Assembly (NCBI GenBank): GCA_944386315.1 | Contig: CALXAS010000013.1 | Span: 1 to 15,410, forward strand | Origin: an uncultured Clostridia bacterium | GTDB taxonomy: Bacteria; Bacillota; Clostridia; TANB77; CAG-508 | DNA length: 15,410 nt | Reading direction: 5' to 3' | Translations under genes and position numbers: made by a program | The notes under the pieces: model-generated | Seen by the model: only the letters and a program-made list of their open reading frames with translations | Databases searched by the model: none | What the model was told of the DNA's origin: nothing | In this document: piece after piece, positions 1 through 7,165 of the stretch | How the letters are laid out: every line of letters begins with the position of its first letter | How positions within the stretch are numbered: position 1 is the first letter of the stretch

Positions 1-67
1 CAAACTTTATAGCATCGGCTTGCCAAACCAAGAACTTTTATAGAGGTTCTGCATATCTCTTGCATAG

Positions 68-105
68 AAAAAAGACATCTGTAATTTTTAGATTACAAAT
101 GTCTT
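68..105 (-). terminator. Possible rho-independent terminator, minus strand
   Basis: The arms at 72-85 and 92-105 form a 14-bp stem with one mismatch and a 6-base loop. Read on the minus strand the stem is followed by six T (plus-strand A run at 68-73, overlapping the stem base). No convincing minus-strand gene lies just upstream of it, so it may be part of the neighbouring element rather than a true gene terminator. Confidence 0.4.
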
Positions 106-178
106 CTCTATTAAATATTCAATTATATTTGCCCTCACAATCAATTTTAAGCAGAATAAAATTGTAAGGTAATAAACA

Positions 179-201
179 ATGCCTACAAAAAATGTAGGCA
201 T
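179..201. repeat. Perfect 9-bp inverted repeat with A5 loop
   Basis: ATGCCTACA at 179-187 pairs exactly with TGTAGGCAT at 193-201 across five A. There is no T run on either side that would make it a good terminator. It lies about 50 bases before the start of recognisable cotJC sequence, so it is a candidate end structure of whatever interrupts cotJC. Confidence 0.55.
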
Positions 202-252
202 AAAAATACTTGTACAAAATAAGTAGTTACATATATATTTTCCTTTAGGATA

Positions 253-615
253 GATAACAAACACACACCACATGGTGTAGATGTTTATCCTCAATCTGCA
301 GCTGGTACTCCATGGACAGCAGCCTATATTGCTGCTAAAGGTGATCCTATTGCTAATTTACAAGAAGATTTGGCAGCAGAACAAAAAGCCAGAGCCACTT
401 ATGAAAAATTGATTGATCTTTGCAAAGATGACCCCGATGTTCTTGATGTACTTCGTTTCTTACGCCAAAGAGAGATTGTTCACTTTCAAAGATTTGGTGA
501 AGCACTTCGTGGTGTACAGGACAAATTAGCAGAAAAGAAATTCTATATGGGAAATTGTACAAAGAAATGTTGTACTTCTAATTCTAATCCTTGTGATAAT
601 TGTGATAATCGATAA
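253..615 (+). pseudogene. cotJC: CotJC-type spore-coat manganese catalase, C-terminal half only
   Basis: The plus frame is open from 223 (after a TAA at 220-222) to a TAA at 613-615. Recognisable homology runs from about 253-271 (HGVDVYPQ) through GDPIANL, AAEQKARATYE and FLRQREIVHFQRFGEAL. CotJC proteins are about 190-residue di-manganese catalases of the spore coat. Family knowledge places five metal ligands in the four-helix bundle. Only the two C-terminal ones are here: Glu at 379-381 and His at 481-483. The N-terminal half with the other three is absent in every frame upstream. There is no usable start codon or ribosome site; a TTG at 370 lies mid-domain. The remaining frame is undamaged and keeps its terminator, so the break is recent or the interruption is reversible. 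The tail after KFYMGN is cysteine-rich (five Cys in the last 20 residues). It cannot make an active enzyme as it stands. Confidence 0.85.
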
Positions 616-622
616 TCCGGAA

Positions 623-655
623 GAAGGTGCCCTTTTTTAGGACACCTTCCTTTTT
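623..655 (+). terminator. Rho-independent terminator of cotJC
   Basis: GAAGGTG at 623-629 pairs with CACCTTC at 643-649, extended by CC (630-631) with GG (640-641) around one bulged A. A T run follows at 651-655. It starts eight bases after the cotJC stop codon, which shows the 3' end of that gene is intact. Confidence 0.85.
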
Positions 656-821
656 ATATATTTTCCAATGAACTACTTCCTTCATACAACATCTTCTTCA
701 TCTTTTTATTAATGTATTTATCTAAAATTTGGCTTTGCCTCAGGATTTTATTATAATCCTCTCCCTTTTCTATCATTTTCTCTAGCTTTCTTCTGTGTAT
801 GTACAATAATAAATTTATCAT
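654..821 (-). CDS. Spo0E-like aspartyl-phosphate phosphatase family protein (55 aa)
   Basis: This short gene encodes MINLLLYIHRRKLEKMIEKG followed by a second helix containing ILRQSQILDKYI. Two short helices with the signature SQ-x-LD-x-x-I near the middle of a protein under 100 residues is the hallmark of the Spo0E-like family. Characterised members in Bacillus remove phosphate from Spo0A~P and so delay sporulation; that role here is by family only. The upstream ATG at 825-827 would add two residues (Met-His) but directly abuts the AGAGGTG ribosome site (828-834). The ATG at 819-821 sits six bases from it and is the better start. The stop is TAA. The gene converges on cotJC, and its stop overlaps the T run of the cotJC terminator. 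Spo0A-box-like sites lie upstream at 868-884 and 934-940. Confidence 0.8.
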   Translation of the reverse strand: MINLLLYIHRRKLEKMIEKGEDYNKILRQSQILDKYINKKMKKMLYEGSSSLENI

Positions 822-843
822 GTGCATCACCTCTATTTATAGG

Positions 844-873
844 ATACTACATTCTTTCTATTTTTTGTGTCGA
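844..873 (-). promoter_or_regulatory. Candidate sigma-A promoter of the Spo0E-like gene
   Basis: On the minus strand a TCGACA -35 (868-873) is followed after 18 bases by TAGTAT (844-849), with the ribosome site 9 bases further on. The -10 matches consensus at only four of six positions. The -35 is embedded in a Spo0A-box-like heptamer, as expected if Spo0A acts at this promoter. Confidence 0.4.
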
Positions 874-884
874 AGTTTGTCGAT
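868..884 (+). promoter_or_regulatory. Tandem Spo0A-box-like sites
   Basis: TGTCGAA (868-874) and TGTCGAT (878-884) start exactly 10 bases apart, one helical turn. The first matches the Spo0A box consensus TGNCGAA perfectly, the second with one mismatch. A third perfect match in the opposite orientation (TGACGAA on the minus strand) is at 934-940. They lie 41-120 bases upstream of the Spo0E-like start, and the first overlaps its candidate -35. Binding is inferred. Confidence 0.5.
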
Positions 885-948
885 GCCCCTAAAAAATTTT
901 ATTTTTTTACTTTTTTTGAACAATTCTGCATTTTTCGTCATATCTATT

Positions 949-1522
949 CTATTTGCCCTGTGCTACCTTTCTTAATCTATTATAAACTTCATAGGTAATT
1001 TCTACATCTCTTAAGCCTCTATGAGCATGTGTATAAGCTACTCCTAAGCCTTTAGCTAGTGTCCCGTAATTGATAGTTTGGGCTATTGGGTAATATCTTT
1101 CTAGCCAAACGCATCGTATCAATAAAGTCATTTGTTAGATAGGTATCGATATATTTTTCACACTTATCATATAAAAAATTAATATCAAAATTGACATTAT
1201 GCCCTATTAAAATATCTTCCCCTGCAAACTCTATAAATTCTTGTAATACTTCCTCTCTTTCTTTCCCTTTTTCTAACATTTTATCTGTAATTCCTGTTAA
1301 ATGTGTAATAAAAGGAGAAAGCGGTTCTTCTATTTTGATTAAGGACTCATAGGTATCGACAATTTCATTTCCTTTTACTTTAATAGCACCAATTTCAATA
1401 ATATCGTTGTAGGTAGGTGATAATCCTGTCGTTTCTATATCTACTAATACATAGTCCTCTGCCCATTTTAGAAGGCTATGCCCTTTCCACTTTCTAACTG
1501 GTTGTTTCATTGACTTGTACAT
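949..1522 (-). pseudogene. DEDDh 3'-5' exonuclease (DnaQ/PolC-type), frameshifted
   Basis: From the ATG at 1522 the protein starts MYKSMKQPVRKW. It shows Exo I as VDIETTGL (Asp28, Glu30) and Exo II as GHNVNFDINFL (Asp113), reading on to SPNYQL at residue 152. There the frame breaks. The rest, GTLAKGLGVAYTHAHRGLRD with the Exo III His and Asp, lies in another minus frame that ends at the TAG at 949-951. Skipping one base in the CGGG at 1063-1066 restores a single frame of about 190 residues, typical of stand-alone PolC-like exonucleases. As sequenced, the first frame stops at 1052-1054, giving about 157 residues without Exo III and so no complete two-metal site. The start is supported by GAGAGG eight bases upstream. 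An earlier in-frame ATG (1588) lies inside the neighbour and is unlikely. It follows the methyltransferase by 23 bases, probably in one operon. Confidence 0.85.
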
Positions 1523-1545
1523 CTTATTTTCCTCTCTTTTTTCTT

Positions 1546-2439
1546 CTATTTTAATTTGCGCAAAGTAGCTACAAAAAATCCTTCCCATAAATTATTTGGG
1601 CAAATAGTAATTGTTCCTGATAATTTTGTAGGAAGCTGTGGTATTGGTAAATTTTCTATTGGTAATGGCTCTAACTTTACTTTCCCTAGCTTTAACACTT
1701 TTTTTACAATTTCCTCGTTTTCACACGAAAGAATAGAACAAGTAGAATAAACCATAGTTCCTCCTGGTTTTAATAAGCTGATAGCTTTTTGCAGTAGAGT
1801 AAACTGTGTGTGGTTGATTTTTTCAAGCCATTCTTTTGTGAATTTTCTTCTTTCTCCTACTGTAATAGTTCCACTCCCACTACAAGGTGCATCTAATAAA
1901 ATCTGGTCAAAGGAAAAGTAAGAATCCAATTTTCTACTATCTGTTACCATCACATACACACTGCTTGCTCCTTGTTTTTCTATGTTATATTTTAATCTTT
2001 CTGCTCGCATTTTGTTCATTTCACATGCTGTAATATTCGCCGTATTTTGTGTTAATGCTGCAAGCTGAGTCGTTTTTCCTCCTGGTGCAGCTGCCATATC
2101 TAAAATATCCACATTCTTTTTAGGTTCTAGCAATAACACTGGCAACATAGACGATAAACTTTGCAAATAAACCTTCCCTTGTTCATAAATTTCCCATTTT
2201 TCTATCTCTGTTTCTTGTATATTTCTTAAAACAAATGCCTCTGGATACCAAGGCATTTGCTCAAATTCTATTTTTTTACTTTGCAAAATTTGTTTTATCT
2301 CTTCTACTGTAGCTTTTAAAGTATTTACCCTCAGTGTTGTTTCTCTTTTGGTTTGATAGCCTTCTAAAATTTTATTTACTTCTTTTTCTGTATATTGTTT
2401 TTGCAACAATTGTAATAATAATTCTGGTATTTCTTCCAT
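1546..2439 (-). CDS. RsmB/NOP-family RNA cytosine-C5 methyltransferase (297 aa)
   Basis: It transfers methyl from S-adenosylmethionine to C5 of cytosine in RNA, most likely rRNA or tRNA. The SAM-binding motif is DMAAAPGGKT (114-123). The two family cysteines are in DAPCSGSG (Cys186, motif IV) and YSTCS (Cys234, motif VI, the usual nucleophile). An N-terminal segment with TLRVNTLK precedes the Rossmann domain, as in RsmB/RsmF relatives. At 297 residues it lacks both the long NusB-like N-terminus of RsmB and the extended C-terminus of RsmF, so the target base is unclear and no gene symbol is given. AAAGGAG lies six bases before the ATG, and an extended -10 promoter sits in the gap upstream. The exonuclease gene follows 23 bases downstream. 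Confidence 0.9.
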   Translation of the reverse strand: MEEIPELLLQLLQKQYTEKEVNKILEGYQTKRETTLRVNTLKATVEEIKQILQSKKIEFEQMPWYPEAFVLRNIQETEIEKWEIYEQGKVYLQSLSSMLPVLLLEPKKNVDILDMAAAPGGKTTQLAALTQNTANITACEMNKMRAERLKYNIEKQGASSVYVMVTDSRKLDSYFSFDQILLDAPCSGSGTITVGERRKFTKEWLEKINHTQFTLLQKAISLLKPGGTMVYSTCSILSCENEEIVKKVLKLGKVKLEPLPIENLPIPQLPTKLSGTITICPNNLWEGFFVATLRKLK

Positions 2440-2462
2440 AATTTGCTCCTTTTATGATTTTT

Positions 2463-2492
2463 ATTATAACATGCTTTGTTCTATTTTCACAA
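2463..2492 (-). promoter_or_regulatory. Promoter of the methyltransferase-exonuclease unit
   Basis: On the minus strand TTGTGA (2487-2492) and TATAAT (2463-2468) are 18 bases apart, and TG precedes the -10 by one base (extended -10). It lies in the 58-base gap between tspO and the methyltransferase. Confidence 0.75.
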
Positions 2493-2497
2493 TAGAT

Positions 2498-2956
2498 TTA
2501 TCCATTTAAATAATAAATTCCAAAATTCAAGTAACCAGCAAAAAATAGCCATAAGATATATGGTATTAGTAAAAGACCTGATACTTTATTTTTGCGATAA
2601 AATCGCTTTATCATTACCATTACTAGAAAAATTAAAAGTAGTAACCAAATAAAAGAAAATAATCTCCACTTAGCTATAAAGAAAAAGATGGGCCATAATA
2701 AATTTACAATTAATTGTAAAATATATATGCTTTTTTCTGAAATTTGTAATTGCTCTTCATCTTTTAGAATTCCATAAGCCAGCCCCATTAGTAGATATAG
2801 AATTGTCCAAGCAATTGGAAATAGAATGCTAGGTGGTGCTAAGAAAGGTTTTTGTAATTCATTAAAATCCATATAGGGTGCAATGAGAAATCCTATAATA
2901 CCACCTGCTAATAGTGTAAATAACATAGGTTTTGTATAATTTTTTATTTTTTGCAT
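2498..2956 (-). CDS. TspO/MBR family membrane protein (152 aa)
   Basis: This is an integral membrane protein of the translocator-protein family, known to bind porphyrins and other small hydrophobic ligands; its role in Clostridia is not settled. Five hydrophobic segments fit in 152 residues: about 10-28, 45-63, 77-96, 101-120 and 128-149. Family patterns seen are the KPFLAPPSILFPIAWTILY region after the first helix, NLLWPIFFF, and the final helix with NFGIYYLN. It is less tryptophan-rich than proteobacterial TspO proteins. The start is supported by AGAGGAGG upstream. It stands alone between the ABC exporter genes and the methyltransferase promoter. I found no clear terminator after it, so some read-through into the next unit is possible. 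Confidence 0.85.
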   Translation of the reverse strand: MQKIKNYTKPMLFTLLAGGIIGFLIAPYMDFNELQKPFLAPPSILFPIAWTILYLLMGLAYGILKDEEQLQISEKSIYILQLIVNLLWPIFFFIAKWRLFSFIWLLLLIFLVMVMIKRFYRKNKVSGLLLIPYILWLFFAGYLNFGIYYLNG

Positions 2957-2989
2957 TTTTCTCTTCCTCCTCTTATTACACTATATGGC

Positions 2990-3025
2990 AAAAAAATAAA
3001 GCATATGACCTATATCATACACTTT
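2990..3025 (-). terminator. Probable terminator of the tetR-ABC exporter operon
   Basis: On the minus strand, an imperfect hairpin (4-bp and 5-bp stems separated by two mismatches, arms within 2998-3025) is followed by a run of seven T (plus A run 2990-2996). It begins ten bases after the TAA of the second ABC gene. The stem is weak. Confidence 0.45.
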
Positions 3026-3034
3026 ATTTTTATC

Positions 3035-4864
3035 TTATTCTTCCACTTCTTCGAATTGGCTATTATATAAATTAGCATAAAATCCGTTTTTTGCTAACAA
3101 TTCTTCGTGTGTTCCTTGCTCTACAATATCTCCATGATTCATTACCAAAATTAAGTCTGCATTTTTAATAGTAGATAAACGGTGTGCAATAATAAAGCTT
3201 GTTCTTCCTTTCATTAAATTATCCATTGCAGATTGAATTTGTATTTCTGTTCTTGTATCTATGGAGCTAGTTGCCTCATCTAAAATTAAAATTTTAGGGT
3301 CTGCCAAAATAACTCTTGCAATAGTTAATAACTGCTTTTGTCCTGCAGATACGTTACTAGATTCTTCATTTAATACCATATCGTAAGAATTTGGAAGTGT
3401 TTTTATAAAATGATGTACGTGTGCTGCTTTTGCTGCTTCTATTACTTCTGTATCAGTTGCATCTGGTTTTCCGTAACGAATATTATCTTTTATACTTCCT
3501 CCAAATAGCCATGTATCTTGTAGTACCATGCCAAACATTTTGCACAAATCTCCACGTTTAAATTCTTTAATATTAATGCCATCTACTAAGATAGCTCCCT
3601 TATTTACATCGTAAAAACGCATTAATAATTTTACCATTGTTGTTTTTCCGGCTCCTGTTGGTCCTACGATCGCTATTTTTTGTCCATCTTTTACATCAGC
3701 ACAGAAATCATGAATAATAATTTTATCATCATCATAACCAAATTGTACATGGTCAAATGTAACATTTCCTTTTAATCCTTCTGTACTCTTTGGGTTTGAC
3801 ACATCTTCTACTTCTTCTTTTTCTTCTAGGAATGTAAATACTCTTTCTGCTGCAGCTACCATAGATTGTAGCATACCAGAAACTTGTGCTATTTGTGCTA
3901 TTGGTTGTGTAAATTGTCTACTATATTGAATAAAAGATTGGATGTTACCTACTGTAATTTTTCCTTGTATAGCAAAATATCCTCCTAATATAGCAACTGC
4001 TACATAACCTACATTTCCTAAGAAGTTCATTAACGGATGCATTAGTCCTGATAAAAATTGTGATCTCCATCCAGAACGATATAGCTCTCTATTTTGCTTT
4101 TTGAAAGCTTCAATTGCCTTTTCTTCTCCATTAAATGCCTTTACAATATTGTGTCCTCCATAAATTTCTTCTACTTGACCATTTACATGTCCTAGGTATT
4201 CTTGTTGTCTTTGGAAGAACTTTTGTGATTTTTTTACAATAAATCTTACTATAACCGTAGCTACTGGTAAAATAACTAAAGATACTAATGTCATTTCCCA
4301 ACTGATGCTAAACATCATAATTAATATACCAATAATTGTACAAATAGATGTAATAATATGTGTAATACTTTGGTTCAAGTTTTGAGAAAGTGTATCTATG
4401 TCGTTTGTAATAACTGATAAAACTTCTCCATTTGTTCTTTTATCAAAGTAACGCATTGGCAGACGATTAATTTTGGCAATTAAATCACTACGCAAACGAA
4501 ATGTTAGTTTTTGTGCCACTCCTGTCATAACAAATCCTTGGATAAAGGAAAATAGTGCACTAAGAATATATAATCCTAACAAAGTAAGTAAAATTGTACC
4601 AATTGCACCAAAATCAATTCCACTACCACCGGATAGCTTATCTATAAAACCATTAAAAATTTCGGTTGTAGCATTTCCTAAGATTTTTGGTCCTACAATT
4701 GTAAAGATAGTACTTCCTATGGCAAAAATCATAACAATAATTAAAGCAACTTTATATTTTGACAAATAATCCTTGATTAATTTTTTAGTAGTTCCTTTAA
4801 AATCACTTGCTTTTTCTGTATTCATTCCGGCCCCACGTCCTGGGCCTCCCATTGGTCCTGGCAT
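3035..4864 (-). CDS. Heterodimeric ABC exporter subunit with the canonical ATP site (609 aa)
   Basis: This is one half of a type IV (multidrug-type) ABC exporter: a transmembrane domain (about 38-330) followed by a nucleotide-binding domain (about 365-600). The N-terminus is glycine/proline-rich (MPGPMGGPGRGAG). ATPase motifs are Walker A GPTGAGKT (401-408), Q-loop Gln449, signature VSAGQ (505-509, Ala replacing the usual Gly), Walker B LILDE with catalytic Glu530, and H-loop His561. The altered signature contributes to the partner's degenerate site, while its own Walker and H-loop residues are intact. The ATG directly follows the TAG of the partner gene, and AAGGAGG lies just upstream, so the two are co-translated. 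Substrate is unknown; drug or lipid export is typical of TetR-linked members of the LmrCD/BmrCD-like group. Confidence 0.93.
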   Translation of the reverse strand: MPGPMGGPGRGAGMNTEKASDFKGTTKKLIKDYLSKYKVALIIVMIFAIGSTIFTIVGPKILGNATTEIFNGFIDKLSGGSGIDFGAIGTILLTLLGLYILSALFSFIQGFVMTGVAQKLTFRLRSDLIAKINRLPMRYFDKRTNGEVLSVITNDIDTLSQNLNQSITHIITSICTIIGILIMMFSISWEMTLVSLVILPVATVIVRFIVKKSQKFFQRQQEYLGHVNGQVEEIYGGHNIVKAFNGEEKAIEAFKKQNRELYRSGWRSQFLSGLMHPLMNFLGNVGYVAVAILGGYFAIQGKITVGNIQSFIQYSRQFTQPIAQIAQVSGMLQSMVAAAERVFTFLEEKEEVEDVSNPKSTEGLKGNVTFDHVQFGYDDDKIIIHDFCADVKDGQKIAIVGPTGAGKTTMVKLLMRFYDVNKGAILVDGINIKEFKRGDLCKMFGMVLQDTWLFGGSIKDNIRYGKPDATDTEVIEAAKAAHVHHFIKTLPNSYDMVLNEESSNVSAGQKQLLTIARVILADPKILILDEATSSIDTRTEIQIQSAMDNLMKGRTSFIIAHRLSTIKNADLILVMNHGDIVEQGTHEELLAKNGFYANLYNSQFEEVEE

Positions 4865-7150
4865 CTATTTTTCCTCCTTTCCATTTTGTTTTAACTCTTC
4901 TTCAGACAATTGTGACAAAGCAATTTGTCTATAAGTCTCACAGTTTTCTAGTAGTTCTTCATGTGTTCCTTTTCCTACAATTTTTCCTTCTTCTAGCACT
5001 ATAATTTGCTCTGCATTCATAATGGTACTAATTCTTTGTGCTACAATAATTGTTGTTTTATTTTGTGTTTGTTCTGCTAATGCTTCTCTTAGTGCTTTAT
5101 CTGTTTTTAAATCTAAAGCTGAGAAACTATCATCAAATACATATATCTCTGGGTCGATTGCTAGAGCTCTAGCAATGGATAAACGTTGTTTTTGTCCTCC
5201 AGATACGTTATTTCCTCCTTGTGCGATTGGAGAGTTATATTTCTCTTCTTTTGCCTCAATAAATTCTGTTGCTTGTGCAATACTTGCTGCTTTTTTCATT
5301 TCTTCTTCTGTAATATTTTCTTTTCCATACTTGATGTTAGATTCTATTGTTCCAGAGAACAATACTCCTTTTTGTGGAACAAATCCTATTCTTTTTCTTA
5401 GTTCTTTTTGTGGCACATCTTTTACATTAACGCCATCTACTAAAAGTTCTCCACCAGTTACATCATAAAAACGAGGAATTAAATTGACAACAGTAGATTT
5501 TCCACTTCCTGTACTTCCTATAATAGCTGTAGTTTCTCCTGGTTTTGCCACAAAATCAATATCTGTTAAAATTTCTGTATCTGCATCTGGATAACGGAAA
5601 GACACATTTTTGAATTCTACTAGTCCTTTTTTACTTTCGTCAAATGTTTTTTGCTCTTTCTCTGGTTTATCCTGAATACTTGGTTTTGTCTCTAACACTT
5701 CGTTAATACGTCTTGCAGAAACAGAAGCACGTGGAAGCATAATAGAAATCATAGAAATCATCAAGAAACTCATGATAATTTGCATTGTATATTGAATAAA
5801 TGCCATCATGTCTCCTACTTGCATGATACCTTGGTCTACATTGTGACCTCCTACCCATATAATTAAAATCATAATGCTGTTCATAACAAACATTAAGGCT
5901 GGCATCATCATACTCATAGCACGGTTTACAAACACATTAGTCTTCATTAATGTACGATTTGCTTCATCAAAACGTTCTTCTTCTCTTTTTTGTGTATTAA
6001 ATGCTCTAATAACTGGAAGTCCCGTTAAAATTTCTCTTGCTACTAAGTTAATTTTATCAATGAAATCTTGTAATTTTCTAAATTTAGGCATTGCTACAGC
6101 AAATAAGATAAGTACAATTACTACTACTGCTGCAATGGCCAATCCTATAATCCATGCCATAGAATTATCACTTGTTCTTAGTACATGTAATAAACCTCCT
6201 ACGCCAATAATTGGAGCATATACAACTACTCTAAATAGTATAGTAAGCAACATTTGTATTTGTTGTATATCGTTTGTACTACGTGTAATTAAAGAAGCTG
6301 TAGAGAATTCTCTAAATTCTTTTGTAGAAAAACTTAATACTTTTCTAAATACTTTGTCTCTTAATGTTTCTCCTAGTTTTGCTGCTACTCTAGAGGAAAG
6401 TAGCATAATAGATACTGCCGCTGTCATACTGATTAATGCTATTCCTAACATTTGCAAGCCTGTTATAAAGATATAGTCATTTTGAATTTTATCCGTATCT
6501 CTTCCTAATGCTTGATATTCTGATTTAATTTCTATAATAGCTGCTTGCTCTAAAATAGAACCCGACATGCCATTTAATTGCTCTTCTACTTTACTAAGTA
6601 CTTGTTCTAACTGGCTTTCTGGCATAGTTTTCAAAATATCCATTAAGCTCATTTGCTCTATTAACATTTTTTGCTCTTCTGGCACATTTTCCATTTGAGA
6701 TAGCATTTGCTCTTTTAGTTGCTCCTGTGTTTCTTCATTTTCCACACTTGCAAGCATCATTAAAGGTTTTGCCATTTTATCGCTTAGGGTATTTCTTTCT
6801 TCTTCGGAAATATCTTCTTTTAGCACATAAATTGCTTTATTTTCTAATACAGGATATTCTTCTACTTGCTCCTCATACTCTTTTTCATCCATGGAGCCTC
6901 TCTCTAATAAGGTATAGTAGTTTAGTATTTGACCATCCTCGTTTGTAAATACTAATAGATTCTCCATTTGAGAACTACGTATTGCTTCTGGCACAGCATC
7001 TTCTATACCTCCTTGTTGGATACCTACATTCACAATTTTAGAAGTATAATCTGGCAATGCTAAATCTGTATAAGCTTGCAAACATAATAGCAATATAATT
7101 GCTACAACAGATACCCATGATTTTTTTAGGTATTTTAATACTTTCAACAT
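4865..7150 (-). CDS. Heterodimeric ABC exporter subunit with degenerate ATP site and extracellular domain (761 aa)
   Basis: This is the partner half of the exporter. A first membrane helix (about 12-30) is followed by a large polar insert (about 50-222) before the second helix. The insert is rich in Glu, Gln and Met and predicted mostly helical, and should face outside the cell. The remaining helices and a nucleotide-binding domain (about 508-745) follow. Walker A is GSTGSGKS (545-552) and the signature is the canonical VSGGQ (649-653). Walker B is followed by Asp674 instead of the catalytic Glu, and the H-loop His is replaced by Gln705. Its own Walker site is therefore degenerate, while its signature completes the active site of the downstream subunit, the pattern known from LmrCD, BmrCD and TM287/288. 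GGGAGGG precedes the ATG. It lies 15 bases after the tetR stop. Confidence 0.93.
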   Translation of the reverse strand: MLKVLKYLKKSWVSVVAIILLLCLQAYTDLALPDYTSKIVNVGIQQGGIEDAVPEAIRSSQMENLLVFTNEDGQILNYYTLLERGSMDEKEYEEQVEEYPVLENKAIYVLKEDISEEERNTLSDKMAKPLMMLASVENEETQEQLKEQMLSQMENVPEEQKMLIEQMSLMDILKTMPESQLEQVLSKVEEQLNGMSGSILEQAAIIEIKSEYQALGRDTDKIQNDYIFITGLQMLGIALISMTAAVSIMLLSSRVAAKLGETLRDKVFRKVLSFSTKEFREFSTASLITRSTNDIQQIQMLLTILFRVVVYAPIIGVGGLLHVLRTSDNSMAWIIGLAIAAVVVIVLILFAVAMPKFRKLQDFIDKINLVAREILTGLPVIRAFNTQKREEERFDEANRTLMKTNVFVNRAMSMMMPALMFVMNSIMILIIWVGGHNVDQGIMQVGDMMAFIQYTMQIIMSFLMISMISIMLPRASVSARRINEVLETKPSIQDKPEKEQKTFDESKKGLVEFKNVSFRYPDADTEILTDIDFVAKPGETTAIIGSTGSGKSTVVNLIPRFYDVTGGELLVDGVNVKDVPQKELRKRIGFVPQKGVLFSGTIESNIKYGKENITEEEMKKAASIAQATEFIEAKEEKYNSPIAQGGNNVSGGQKQRLSIARALAIDPEIYVFDDSFSALDLKTDKALREALAEQTQNKTTIIVAQRISTIMNAEQIIVLEEGKIVGKGTHEELLENCETYRQIALSQLSEEELKQNGKEEK

Positions 7151-7165
7151 TGTTTTTCTCCCTCC

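Larger units (their letters stand above)
1..252. other. Non-coding flank with four inverted repeats, abutting the cotJC fragment
   Basis: No convincing coding sequence is present and all three plus frames are broken by stops. A plus frame open from the window edge ends at a TAG at 41-43 after 13 codons. It could be the tail of a gene lying to the left, but it is too short to identify. Four inverted repeats follow in about 170 bases: 31-36/45-50, 72-85/92-105, 142-149/157-164 and 179-187/193-201. The last is a perfect 9-bp stem around an A5 loop. Hairpin-rich, non-coding DNA ending at a gene break is what the end of an insertion sequence or intervening element looks like. The type of element cannot be named from what is visible. 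Confidence 0.5.

Noticed and set aside
1..43. Open plus frame of 13 codons as a transposase tail
   Set aside because: Too short to identify; it would suit an IS end but nothing in it is diagnostic.
88..294. 68-residue minus-strand ORF
   Set aside because: It overlaps the cotJC fragment, has no ribosome site, is a low-complexity hydrophobic sequence, and ends inside a hairpin.
891..920. A/T-rich run as a terminator for the exonuclease gene
   Set aside because: The A and T runs are self-complementary by composition only; no GC-containing stem is present.
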